Part shown: one piece after another, positions 1 to 7,618 of the stretch
How positions within the stretch are numbered: the stretch's first letter is position 1
How the letters are laid out: the number at the start of each line of letters is the position of its first letter
Source of the DNA: Euryarchaeota archaeon UBA552
Lineage (GTDB): Archaea; Thermoplasmatota; Poseidoniia; Poseidoniales; Thalassarchaeaceae
NCBI GenBank assembly: GCA_002499585.1
Contig: DAMH01000027.1
Coordinates: 68,479-132,478 of the forward strand
Length of the DNA stretch: 64,000 nt
Direction of reading: 5' to 3'
The notes under the pieces: generated by a model
What the model saw: the letters and a program-made list of their open reading frames with translations, nothing else
What the model was told of the DNA's origin: nothing
The model's database searches: none
Translations under genes and position numbers: made by a program

Positions 1-739
1 CGTCTGGGTCTAAGTCGAATCTCCATGGGTTCCTCAGCCCATGATGAAGGACATATGGATCACCGGCTCCAGTATCAACAGCTGGCGACACCGTGTTGTC
101 TTCGAATTTAACGTAATACATGGTCCCCAGTGGATTTGACGAATTTTGCCCGTTCAACAAGGGGTCGTCAGAGCTGCCACCATCTCCGATGCCCCAAAGG
201 AAATTGTTGTCACCTGCGTGTATTAGGTGCCCTCCATTGTGGTTCCTGTATGGTTGGTTAACCCTCAATAGTACCGTTAGTGTGTCAAGATCAAAGGTAT
301 CCATTTCGTCGATTTTAATTGAGGCGAGGATCAGGTCGGATTGGTTCGGCCCCTCGCAGGTACCGTCCTCGATGTACGAGATCAGTACAGTCCCCGTGTT
401 CTCAAAATCTGCCTCTAAGGCCATTCCAAGCAGGCCCTGTTCCATGTGACATCTATTCACCACTTCACTGAGGTCAACGGCCCAGTCGAGAGTTTGCCCG
501 TCCCAGGATTTAACATATCCATTCAGGTAGAGGATCCACTGGTTACCAGTGAGAGGGTTGATCAAAGACCGGTGGGGGGTCTCGGATCCCTCTATGATAG
601 TTGTGCAACCAAGCTCGTCCAATTCCAATTCGCATTCTGAACTTGTAGGTTCCGGCCATTGAAAGCCGTCATCTTCCTCAAAACATCCTGAGAATGCTGC
701 AGATATGATTAGTAACGCTACTGCTGCATTGACCCTCAT
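1..739 (-). CDS. PQQ-type glucose/sorbosone dehydrogenase-like lipoprotein (partial, C-terminus outside window)
   Basis: The reading frame is open from an ATG at 739 down to base 1, so the gene runs off the left edge; 246 residues are visible. The N-terminus is a lipoprotein signal with a lipobox ending FSGC (Cys19). Family-like motifs follow: EQGLLGMA (about 101-108), RNHNGGHL (about 165-172), GIGDGGS (183-189) and HGLRNPWRFDLD (233-244), the usual landmarks of the six-bladed glucose/sorbosone dehydrogenase propeller (PF07995). Family members oxidise sugars with PQQ, but some secreted homologues have no known substrate. The protein would sit on the outer face of the membrane. Its ribosome-binding sequence GGGTGAGGGGG overlaps the stop of the transferrin-like gene 7 nt upstream, so the two are probably cotranscribed. 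The family call is strong; the substrate is unknown. Confidence 0.8.
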   Translation of the reverse strand, partial: MRVNAAVALLIISAAFSGCFEEDDGFQWPEPTSSECELELDELGCTTIIEGSETPHRSLINPLTGNQWILYLNGYVKSWDGQTLDWAVDLSEVVNRCHMEQGLLGMALEADFENTGTVLISYIEDGTCEGPNQSDLILASIKIDEMDTFDLDTLTVLLRVNQPYRNHNGGHLIHAGDNNFLWGIGDGGSSDDPLLNGQNSSNPLGTMYYVKFEDNTVSPAVDTGAGDPYVLHHGLRNPWRFDLDPD

Positions 740-746
740 ATCCCCC

Positions 747-1823
747 TCACCCAAAGTAAGCTTGGATGCCCGGGACATTTGATACTGCTGCTCCGTAGGT
801 TCCCAAGTGGTCCTCAGCTGTGGTAGGTATCATGTCATCAGTGTAGAGAAGATCCCAGAGAATTTCCTTTCCTTCTGCGTCATCGCTCAATGACCCGAGG
901 GCGGTCTGTACAAGTGCAACAGCGTCAGCATCGAGGTAATTCGGGGCATTCACATCCGGGTTGTACAACGCGGGGTGACTTGGTGCTTGCCCAAATGGTT
1001 CCAACATCACAACCTCGTCACGATCTAGGCACCAATCGTATGCATCGCTTCCCGTGCAGTATGAGTCATAGACAGTATCTTTGATGAGGGCTATATCGCC
1101 CGTTCCATCCATCATACATCTCATGGCTCCCTTGTACGAAGAATAGGGGGTGCTGCCTCTGGGTATACTGGAATCAGGAGAGAAAAAGCCATGGACAGTA
1201 GCTTCCAAGGAATCTATTTCTGACGGGTCGCCCTTGACTTCAGCGTATCCGTTACCGATGAGGTATCCCATAGGTATCAGCATTCCTGCAGATTTGAGCC
1301 ATCCTGTGTGGCATGATTTCTTGCCCCTCATCAGCTCAAACGGGTCGGTGTCGGGGTCGTCATCCAAGTAAGCGGCTGCCATATCAGAATCAGCTTTGAC
1401 CCATGCTGCTGCATTGTAGTATGTTCTACCGTCTGATTTTGTCTCGGCAGCTAGGACGCCGAGGTCGTACACCTCCCAAGCCAGCCAGCCAGCTGCGCCG
1501 TCGACGAAGCCGATATCGGCATTGCCTTTGTCGATCGCCTCTATCAATGGTACGGAATCGGTCACAGGATATATCTCTACGTCCCAATCATCGCCCATTA
1601 GGGAACTCATTTTATCGGCGAGTTGTTGTGGGTTGGTGTCCCAAACCTGGTAATCTTCTTGCACTTGGTATGCTATGGTCAAACAATTTTTGTCAGGATC
1701 GCATTCCTCGTAATCGGGTTCGTAGACCAAGAGGTAGAAACCACCACCTCCGAGGACGAGCATTACAGCGATTGATATGGCTTTGTTGGCGGCGGCCCAC
1801 TGTGCCGCATTCTTCAGAATCAT
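747..1823 (-). CDS. Membrane-anchored single-lobe transferrin-like iron-binding protein (type 2 periplasmic-binding fold)
   Basis: A 358-residue protein with one N-terminal membrane segment (about 15-34) and an extracytoplasmic domain. Several stretches match a eukaryotic transferrin lobe in order: an AIDKGNADIGFVDG segment (Asp108), YYNAAAWVK (Tyr135/136), GKKSCHTGWLKSAG (168-180), YKGAMRC (230-236), GDIALIK and APSHPAL (His283). These align with human transferrin ligands Asp63, Tyr95, Tyr188 and His249. Cys171 and Cys236 align with the Cys118-Cys194 disulfide, and Lys177 replaces the anion-binding Arg124. The fold is shared with PhnD/phosphate-binding proteins, so a generic annotation pipeline may call it a PhnD-like or TAXI-like binding protein. 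Ferric iron binding is inferred. There is no Shine-Dalgarno; a TATA-like element about 27 nt upstream suggests a leaderless mRNA. No permease is adjacent. Confidence 0.75.
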   Translation of the reverse strand: MILKNAAQWAAANKAISIAVMLVLGGGGFYLLVYEPDYEECDPDKNCLTIAYQVQEDYQVWDTNPQQLADKMSSLMGDDWDVEIYPVTDSVPLIEAIDKGNADIGFVDGAAGWLAWEVYDLGVLAAETKSDGRTYYNAAAWVKADSDMAAAYLDDDPDTDPFELMRGKKSCHTGWLKSAGMLIPMGYLIGNGYAEVKGDPSEIDSLEATVHGFFSPDSSIPRGSTPYSSYKGAMRCMMDGTGDIALIKDTVYDSYCTGSDAYDWCLDRDEVVMLEPFGQAPSHPALYNPDVNAPNYLDADAVALVQTALGSLSDDAEGKEILWDLLYTDDMIPTTAEDHLGTYGAAVSNVPGIQAYFG

Positions 1824-1844
1824 GCCTATCCCACATAGGGGGGT

Positions 1845-1870
1845 GAAATAAATTTTAGGCTTCCCTAAAA
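1845..1870 (-). promoter_or_regulatory. Promoter with iron-box-like palindrome upstream of the transferrin-like gene
   Basis: On the minus strand the perfect 18-nt palindrome TTTTAGGGAAGCCTAAAA (1853-1870) abuts an A/T-rich TATA-like element (about 1847-1855) placed 27 nt before the start codon. The core TTAGG-N4-CCTAA matches 12 of 14 positions of the left part of the DtxR/IdeR consensus, TTAGGTTAGCCTAA. A repressor bound here would cover the BRE/TATA region, which is how many archaeal metal repressors act. No regulator gene is in the window, so the assignment is inferred from site position and sequence only. Confidence 0.5.
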
Positions 1871-1897
1871 TAACAAATGTGGTCTTGACAGATTACA

Positions 1898-3370
1898 CTA
1901 AGGATCGGTGAGAAGACTGGTTTCTGTGAAGAGGCTCGGCCCACTGGCCAAGTAGGCCATAACGCCCCTCCTGGATCTGGAGTCTTCGGGCGTGGAGTTA
2001 TTTCCTGTGGCACACGATCCTGTGCAGCCGTCAGCAAAAGAGATGAAGATCCGTCCTTCCCTATCTATGTGTAGGTCGTTGAAATCTAGTAAATTACGAT
2101 TCGACCCACCTATATCACGGCAATCACCACTGTTGAGGCAGATACTGCCGATCTGGACAGGGTCACTGGTTACCCTGTATGTGTGAAAAGTCGGTTTCTC
2201 ATCAAGGGCATTGAGACTGATTGTCACGTATAGGTGGTAACTGACATTTGCGTTTGCGAAGTGGGCATTGCCGTCCCATTCCTGGCCATCAATGTCTGGT
2301 TGACCTAGTTCGCCTGAGTCTTCGCTCCCTAGGTATGTGACTGCGATCCTCCCTGGGTCCCCGGCGTCAACCTGTGGGAAAACTGAGGAGATGATCTCCA
2401 CCGGGCTGATTCGGGTACTAGTTTGGTCCCATGTTAAACCCGAGTCTATGCTCCTAGACATGTACACCCCCTCGTCTGAGCCTGTCCATATGTGGTATGC
2501 ATTGGACTGAGTGTCCGTTGCAACCTCCGAGTTTTTTCTGGGATAGGGTGTGCCGGCATCTTCACCCATTGTCTCTGCGAACCAAGAAAATCCGTTGTCC
2601 TTGGATACTATTACTGTTGGAGTCTCGACTCTGGGGGTTACATAGACCGTACCGTCCGGGGCGGAAGTTATTGCCCCATGCAGGCCTCCGTCGGTCGTGG
2701 CCAGCCCGATTATTTGTCCACCAGCCTCGAACGATGCACCGCCATCGAAGCTGGTGAAGCAGAATATTCCAGCCAATTTGTTGTAACAGTAGTAAACTGC
2801 TTGCTCGTAGATTTGCTGGGAAAATTGGCCCGCTAAACCATACCCGATATCAGTCCACGGACCTGTTGCCAGCTTGATGTGGTCATTGATTGGCGTGGTT
2901 CCAGAGTCGTGTGGATTACCTAACCAGGTTTCACCGTCATCGTCGCTCCAGCAAATCCATGATGTCTCCAATCCCTGCATTTGGACGTTGAATATTCGGT
3001 CTGTAACGGGGTCGACCCAACCCCAAGGATCATTGGTCTGAAATGCGCACATTGGCCCTTTCACGTCTTCCCAAGATCCGCCGTAATCGCACGACCTCAT
3101 GACCTTCTCGAAAGCAATGAAAAACACACAACCTGATGATGTAACCCCTATGCTGGGCTCCGCTCCATCCTGTCCTACGTCACTGAGGTTGAAGTTTAGC
3201 TGCAACGGGAGATTATCCGACGGCAGCCCGTCTGGACCAGTGACGAATATTCCTTCATTGCCTGTCTCTGGATCTGTTTGAATCGGGGTGTCTTCATTTT
3301 GAATACATCCCGAGACGGCCATTGTGGCCATCATCAAAGAGAAGGTCAAGGCGATCAAGGGGTGCTGCAT
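1898..3370 (-). CDS. Secreted BNR/sialidase-like beta-propeller lipoprotein
   Basis: A 490-residue protein with a lipoprotein signal ending VSGC (Cys22), so it is probably lipid-anchored on the cell surface. At least five Asp-box (BNR) motifs recur through the mature region: SCDYGGSWED, WSDDDGETW, TSFDGGASF, VSKDNGFSW and RSIDSGLTW. These belong to the sialidase/neuraminidase-type propeller superfamily. Asp boxes are structural and do not prove glycosidase activity, and I do not see a clear sialidase arginine triad. A GAGGGG ribosome-binding site precedes the ATG. It lies in the same orientation as the transferrin-like gene, but the 74-nt gap holding that gene's promoter implies a separate transcript. 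Confidence 0.7.
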   Translation of the reverse strand: MQHPLIALTFSLMMATMAVSGCIQNEDTPIQTDPETGNEGIFVTGPDGLPSDNLPLQLNFNLSDVGQDGAEPSIGVTSSGCVFFIAFEKVMRSCDYGGSWEDVKGPMCAFQTNDPWGWVDPVTDRIFNVQMQGLETSWICWSDDDGETWLGNPHDSGTTPINDHIKLATGPWTDIGYGLAGQFSQQIYEQAVYYCYNKLAGIFCFTSFDGGASFEAGGQIIGLATTDGGLHGAITSAPDGTVYVTPRVETPTVIVSKDNGFSWFAETMGEDAGTPYPRKNSEVATDTQSNAYHIWTGSDEGVYMSRSIDSGLTWDQTSTRISPVEIISSVFPQVDAGDPGRIAVTYLGSEDSGELGQPDIDGQEWDGNAHFANANVSYHLYVTISLNALDEKPTFHTYRVTSDPVQIGSICLNSGDCRDIGGSNRNLLDFNDLHIDREGRIFISFADGCTGSCATGNNSTPEDSRSRRGVMAYLASGPSLFTETSLLTDP

Positions 3371-3452
3371 AGTCCCCTCTAAAGATGGTCAAACTTGAAG
3401 CCTACGAAGAAATGTGGACGAAACTTTTCAATCAACGCCACCATAGCGATCT

Positions 3453-4394
3453 ATGGGCGACGATTTTGAAGTAGTCACCGGATCGCTCGGATATTCCGGG
3501 AGATGGATAACGAAAAGATTGTTAGAAAAGGGGGTCAATGTAAAGACTCTGACTAACGCTGTTGGCCGTGAAAATCCTTTTGGAAACAGAATAGAAATCG
3601 CGCCCCTCGATTTCAGAGATATTGATAATCTAGCCAAGTCAATGCAAGGTGCGAAGGTACTGTACAATACTTACTGGGTTAGGTACAAGAAAGAAAAACA
3701 CGGTTACGACCATGAAATCGCCACCAGAAATAGTTCTATTTTGTTTGAAGCAGCCGCTATGGCCAATGTTGAGAAAGTCGTTCACTTCAGCGTGTCCAAG
3801 GTGAATGATGCCCCTGATTGGCCTTACTTCAGTGGAAAGGCAAAAACAGAGCAGATCTTGATAAGCTCCGGTCTAAATTATTCAATCCTCAGGCCGACGT
3901 TATTTTTCGGGGGTCAGCGTAATGTTTTGGTGAATAACATAGCATGGATCCTCAGGAAGTCGCCTGTGTTCGGAATATTTGGGACCGGGGACTACAGTGT
4001 TCAGCCTATTCATATCGACGACGTAGCGAAAATATCGATTGATGCTGCTCAAGATGAACGAAACAGTATACTCGAGGTCGCAGGGCCTGAGACTTTCTCA
4101 TACAGGGAGTTCGTCAGTTTGATATCCCGTGGAATAGGGGTTCGAAGAATATTCATATCAATCCCGCCTCGAATGGGTTGGCTAGTGGGTAGAGGGATTG
4201 GGGCATTCCTCAGGGACGATGTGATAACTATGGCAGAAATAAATGGTTTAATGCAGGGCCTCATGGCTTCAGACGGTCCTCCGATGGGCTCCACAAAGTT
4301 CTCTAATTGGCTTCTCGAAAATGGTAAGCACTTGGGCACCAGATACAAGAATGATATTTCGGAAAGAAGATATGACGCCCGGCAGCCTAGATGA
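3453..4394 (+). CDS. Atypical short-chain dehydrogenase/reductase (NAD(P)-binding epimerase/NmrA-like)
   Basis: A 313-residue protein with an N-terminal Rossmann fold. The dinucleotide loop TGSLGYSGR (about residues 9-17) is followed by a conserved Asp (PLDFRD) and a VEKVVHFSVS strand. YFSGK (about 128) fits a YxxxK catalytic pair, although atypical SDRs often lack activity at this site. The later HIDDVA and EVAGPETFSY segments are typical of the NDUFA9/sugar-epimerase-like atypical SDR group. The substrate cannot be read from the sequence. It is transcribed alone, divergently from the BNR lipoprotein and convergently with aIF2-beta. Confidence 0.7.
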   Translation: MGDDFEVVTGSLGYSGRWITKRLLEKGVNVKTLTNAVGRENPFGNRIEIAPLDFRDIDNLAKSMQGAKVLYNTYWVRYKKEKHGYDHEIATRNSSILFEAAAMANVEKVVHFSVSKVNDAPDWPYFSGKAKTEQILISSGLNYSILRPTLFFGGQRNVLVNNIAWILRKSPVFGIFGTGDYSVQPIHIDDVAKISIDAAQDERNSILEVAGPETFSYREFVSLISRGIGVRRIFISIPPRMGWLVGRGIGAFLRDDVITMAEINGLMQGLMASDGPPMGSTKFSNWLLENGKHLGTRYKNDISERRYDARQPR

Positions 4395-4464
4395 AGGGGT
4401 GCCTTTGCAGCCGAGCGCCTCCTCCCGGGAAGTCCCCCTAGTACCCTTAGGTCGTTTTCTATTT

Positions 4465-4875
4465 TCAGAGTCGCACGGGACGTGTAGCCCCACAGGCCTG
4501 GCACTTAAGCAAGGTCGTTCTGTCTTCCTTGATGAATCTCGTGTCGGGTGCACGACACTGATCGCACAATATGAAGGTCTTCACGTAGGAAACAATCTTT
4601 TCTTTGATTCTCTTGGGAGGTACTCTGCCTTTCAGCAGGATCCTTGTGTTTTCTTGGGTGCCTGAGGTCCCAAGTTCGTTGATTAGAAATTGGTACACAT
4701 GGTTTGCATCCCTGTCCATTGAATCGACTATCGATGAGAAGTTACGTAATATTGTCTGGTTGCCCTCCAACAGTATTTCGGGCTCAGGCATTGTCCACCT
4801 GGCCCTCTCACTGATGTCTTTGGGAATTAGTTCCCTAGCCCTGTCGAGCAGGGACTCATAATCAAATGAGGTCAT
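4465..4875 (-). CDS. Translation initiation factor aIF2 beta subunit
   Basis: A 136-residue protein with the complete aIF2-beta architecture: an N-terminal helix with YESLLDRARE, a central alpha/beta domain (NFSSIVDSMDR, LINELGTSG, LLKGRVPPKRIKEKI), and a C-terminal zinc ribbon with CDQC and CQAC pairs. With the alpha and gamma subunits it forms the ternary complex that carries initiator Met-tRNA to the small ribosomal subunit. The length matches archaeal orthologues. Its ATG lies in a CATG that would also give an ATG on the opposite strand. The divergent dut gene more probably starts 70 nt further on. Confidence 0.95.
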   Translation of the reverse strand: MTSFDYESLLDRARELIPKDISERARWTMPEPEILLEGNQTILRNFSSIVDSMDRDANHVYQFLINELGTSGTQENTRILLKGRVPPKRIKEKIVSYVKTFILCDQCRAPDTRFIKEDRTTLLKCQACGATRPVRL

Positions 4876-4945
4876 GGCCGGTCGTAGCGCCTTGCCTTTT
4901 TCACCTCACCGGAGAGGATATGGGCAGGATCCGGGTGCGCCGTAC

Positions 4946-5395
4946 ATGGATGTCGCCGTCGAGGTAAAGGTCGTTAGGACGCATGAGGATGCCGTTTTGC
5001 CAGAGAAAGGGTCGGAATATGCAGCGGGATGGGACATCAGAGCAGTAGAGCAAACAGAAGTCACATTTCGAAGTTCCACAATGGTGCCGACGGGGCTCAA
5101 AGTTGCAATCCCAGAAGGATATGAGGGCCAAATAAGGGCCAGATCGTCCCTTGGAAAAAGGGGGCTGATACTACCCCATAGCATTGGCACAATAGATGCT
5201 GATTACAGGGGGGAATTGTTCGTGCTCATGACTTGGATTGGAGAAGGTTCCTCTTACATAATTCAAAAAGGAGAGCGGATAGCGCAAATAGTCATCGCTC
5301 CGATTCCGAATGTTGAGTTCACAGAGGTTAGTACTGATGGATTAGGAGATACCACTAGGGGTTCCGGCGGTTTTGGATCAACTGGTCGATTCTAG
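4946..5395 (+). CDS. dut: dUTP diphosphatase (trimeric dUTPase)
   Basis: Hydrolyses dUTP to dUMP and diphosphate, keeping uracil out of DNA and feeding dTMP synthesis. All five trimeric dUTPase motifs are visible: AGWDIRA, RSSLGKRGL, GTIDADYRGE with the catalytic Asp, GERIAQIVI, and the C-terminal P-loop-like RGSGGFGSTGRF. The start is put at 4946 (149 residues, MDVAVEVKVV), where homology begins. An upstream in-frame ATG at 4874 would overlap the aIF2-beta start and add 24 low-complexity residues. Confidence 0.93.
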   Translation: MDVAVEVKVVRTHEDAVLPEKGSEYAAGWDIRAVEQTEVTFRSSTMVPTGLKVAIPEGYEGQIRARSSLGKRGLILPHSIGTIDADYRGELFVLMTWIGEGSSYIIQKGERIAQIVIAPIPNVEFTEVSTDGLGDTTRGSGGFGSTGRF

Positions 5396-5452
5396 ACGCA
5401 AATACACCATTATTGACGAAGCATTCTTGTCCCATGGTGTTGGGATAGTATC

Positions 5453-6037
5453 ATGCCCCCACAGTCAATCGATGAACTACGCTCCGCAGTGACTACAATG
5501 AAGGCGAAGGGGCTCAATTCCCAACAAATAGCAGATGAGCTATCATTATCCCAAACTACCATTCAGTGGCTGTCATCGAGTCAACAGCCAATGGAGGATC
5601 ACCCCGCGGACATCAGAGTCGGATGGAGATCAATTGCAGTAAAAGGAGAGAGGATAGAATCTGTTTCCGAAGTTCTTGCGGATATCATGGTAGAAGAAAT
5701 CGGTACGGAGGTAGAAACAATAGTAGGGATATCAATCAATGGGATTCCGTTTGCAACCTGCATTGCCGCTGGCATGGACCTAGAACTGAGCGTTGCACGA
5801 AGCATCAGCGAAGAGGAAGGGGGCCACTTATCCGAGGTGTTTGCCGGAGTTGAAGGCAAAAGAGTGGTCGTCATAGATGATGTCGTTTCTTCTGGATTGA
5901 CTATGAGGAAGACCATTCAGCGCCTCAGGAATGCTGGGGCAGAGGCCGTCTTGTGTTTGGCGCTCGTCAACAAGACATGGATGGATGACATCGATGGCAT
6001 CCCCCTGAGAGCGTTAGTTAGGGCCGCAAGGATATGA
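5453..6037 (+). CDS. GfcR-like transcriptional regulator (HTH plus orotate phosphoribosyltransferase-like domain)
   Basis: A 194-residue protein. Residues 1-45 form a helix-turn-helix (LNSQQIADELSLSQTTIQWL). The rest is a phosphoribosyltransferase domain with the PRPP-binding loop VVVIDDVVSSGLTM (about 141-154). This HTH-PRTase layout is that of the archaeal PyrE-like/GfcR family. In haloarchaea GfcR is a sugar-metabolism activator, and whether members bind nucleotide effectors or keep catalysis is not visible here. It lies between dut and lysS in a compact plus-strand group, with 57 nt and 12 nt gaps. Confidence 0.8.
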   Translation: MPPQSIDELRSAVTTMKAKGLNSQQIADELSLSQTTIQWLSSSQQPMEDHPADIRVGWRSIAVKGERIESVSEVLADIMVEEIGTEVETIVGISINGIPFATCIAAGMDLELSVARSISEEEGGHLSEVFAGVEGKRVVVIDDVVSSGLTMRKTIQRLRNAGAEAVLCLALVNKTWMDDIDGIPLRALVRAARI

Positions 6038-6049
6038 GAGTGTAGGCAT

Positions 6050-7618
6050 ATGCACTGGGCTGATCACGCGGCTAAATTACTAGCCTCGAGGGGAAATCAA
6101 CAAACAATCGCCTCAGGTATAACACCATCAGGTAGCTTCCATATCGGCCACTTGCGCGAGATTCTGTCTGCTGAGATGATTCACAGAAGTTGTCTAGACC
6201 TCGGACTCGAATCACGTTATATCTTCATAGTTGACAGCATGGATCCTTTGAGAAGAGTTTACTCGTTTCTTGACCAGTCATATGAGAGATACATCGGGCA
6301 TCCACTCGCATTCGTACCTGCACCAAACCAAAACGGCATGCCTGATCCGAAGTTAGGCAATTATTGTGATTTTTTCTTGGGCCCGTTTCTCAAGGCATTA
6401 GAGGAAATCGGGGTAAAACCCCAATTAATCATGAATCATGAGGTCTATTCATCTGGCGTTTTGGAGGATCTGATACACGAAGCGATGTCTCGTCGAGAGG
6501 ACATAAAGGGCATAATAGAGTCTATTTCAGGCAGGGAATTAGGATCAGAGTGGTTCCCCTACAATCCACTAAACTCTGATGGCTCGTTTGACAATGTCAC
6601 AATCATTGATTACAATCGCCCATTTGTAAGATGGATAGATGGTAATGGAATTGAAGGTGTTTCAGACATAAGAAAGGCAGACGGGAAAATGCCGTGGAGA
6701 GTAGACTGGGCAGCGAGGTGGGGCCTTCACGGCATTACCTGTGAGCCGGCCGGCAAGGACCATGGTGCATCAGGCGGTTCATATGACACGGCCATTCCGA
6801 TTTCCAAGATTCTCGGTTACGAACCTCCACCCAAAATGGTCTATGAATGGATTCAAATCAAAGGCGGAGGCCCGATGTCAAGTTCTACAGGCAACACAAT
6901 AGGGCCAATCGAAGCCCTCAATATAGTTCCACCAGAGATTTTGAGATACCTGATTGCAAGATCGAAGATGTCAAAACACATTGATTTCAACACAGGTAAA
7001 ATGCTTTTTGATATCGCCGACGAATATGAGAGGATCGCTTCATTTCCTCCAACAATAGAACCCGATATGCCCAGGAGGAAGAGAGTAGCGGCAGAAACTT
7101 CGTTAGGCGCACTGAGGATGAGTCAGAAAAACAGGAATGGAGGAGTTTCTGGGAGCCAAGTTCCCCTACGTCATCTCGCTTTATTGGCTCAGATCAGGAA
7201 AGACGATGATCAGATATGGGAATCCCTTAGAAACTCGGGCCATATACCTGAACATCCGACAGAGGATCTTGTTTTGAAATTAAAAAGGCTGAGAAATTGG
7301 ATTGAAAGTGATCACTTTCCAACTGATTTCAGGATAGAGGTGACTGATGTTGTTACAGAAAAAATAAGACACTCCCTGTCAAGTTCCCAACTATCTTTTC
7401 TAAAAGCGCTGGGTGATCGGCTCAATGGCGCAGATTGGAATGATGATGCAATCAACTCAGCAATCGCCGTCGCCATTCAGAACTGCGAAACTCGCGTCTC
7501 AGACTGCTATGAAGCCCTATACACACTGCTGGTTGGCAAGTCAAAGGGGCCAAAAGTATCCACAATGATGGCAGAGTTGGATCAAAAATCAGTCCTATTA
7601 CTCTTCGATTCGCTCTAG
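6050..7618 (+). CDS. lysS: Lysyl-tRNA synthetase, class I
   Basis: Charges tRNA-Lys with lysine. The 522-residue protein has the class I Rossmann signature, with HIGH at residues 31-34 in the context SGSFHIGHLRE, and a KMSKS-equivalent MSSSTGN near residue 280. The central GKDHGASGGSYD segment is characteristic of the archaeal/spirochaete class I LysRS rather than the class II enzyme. The C-terminal helical anticodon-binding region is present and the length is normal. It starts 12 nt after the GfcR-like gene and ends in a 4-nt convergent overlap with carB. Confidence 0.93.
   Translation: MHWADHAAKLLASRGNQQTIASGITPSGSFHIGHLREILSAEMIHRSCLDLGLESRYIFIVDSMDPLRRVYSFLDQSYERYIGHPLAFVPAPNQNGMPDPKLGNYCDFFLGPFLKALEEIGVKPQLIMNHEVYSSGVLEDLIHEAMSRREDIKGIIESISGRELGSEWFPYNPLNSDGSFDNVTIIDYNRPFVRWIDGNGIEGVSDIRKADGKMPWRVDWAARWGLHGITCEPAGKDHGASGGSYDTAIPISKILGYEPPPKMVYEWIQIKGGGPMSSSTGNTIGPIEALNIVPPEILRYLIARSKMSKHIDFNTGKMLFDIADEYERIASFPPTIEPDMPRRKRVAAETSLGALRMSQKNRNGGVSGSQVPLRHLALLAQIRKDDDQIWESLRNSGHIPEHPTEDLVLKLKRLRNWIESDHFPTDFRIEVTDVVTEKIRHSLSSSQLSFLKALGDRLNGADWNDDAINSAIAVAIQNCETRVSDCYEALYTLLVGKSKGPKVSTMMAELDQKSVLLLFDSL

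Noticed and set aside
120..640. Two plus-strand ORFs near the left edge
   Set aside because: They lie opposite a continuous minus-strand frame with clear glucose/sorbosone dehydrogenase motifs and a lipobox, and show no recognisable protein features.
4874..4945. A longer dUTPase start at 4874
   Set aside because: It would overlap the divergent aIF2-beta start codon and leaves no promoter space; dUTPase homology begins at 4946.
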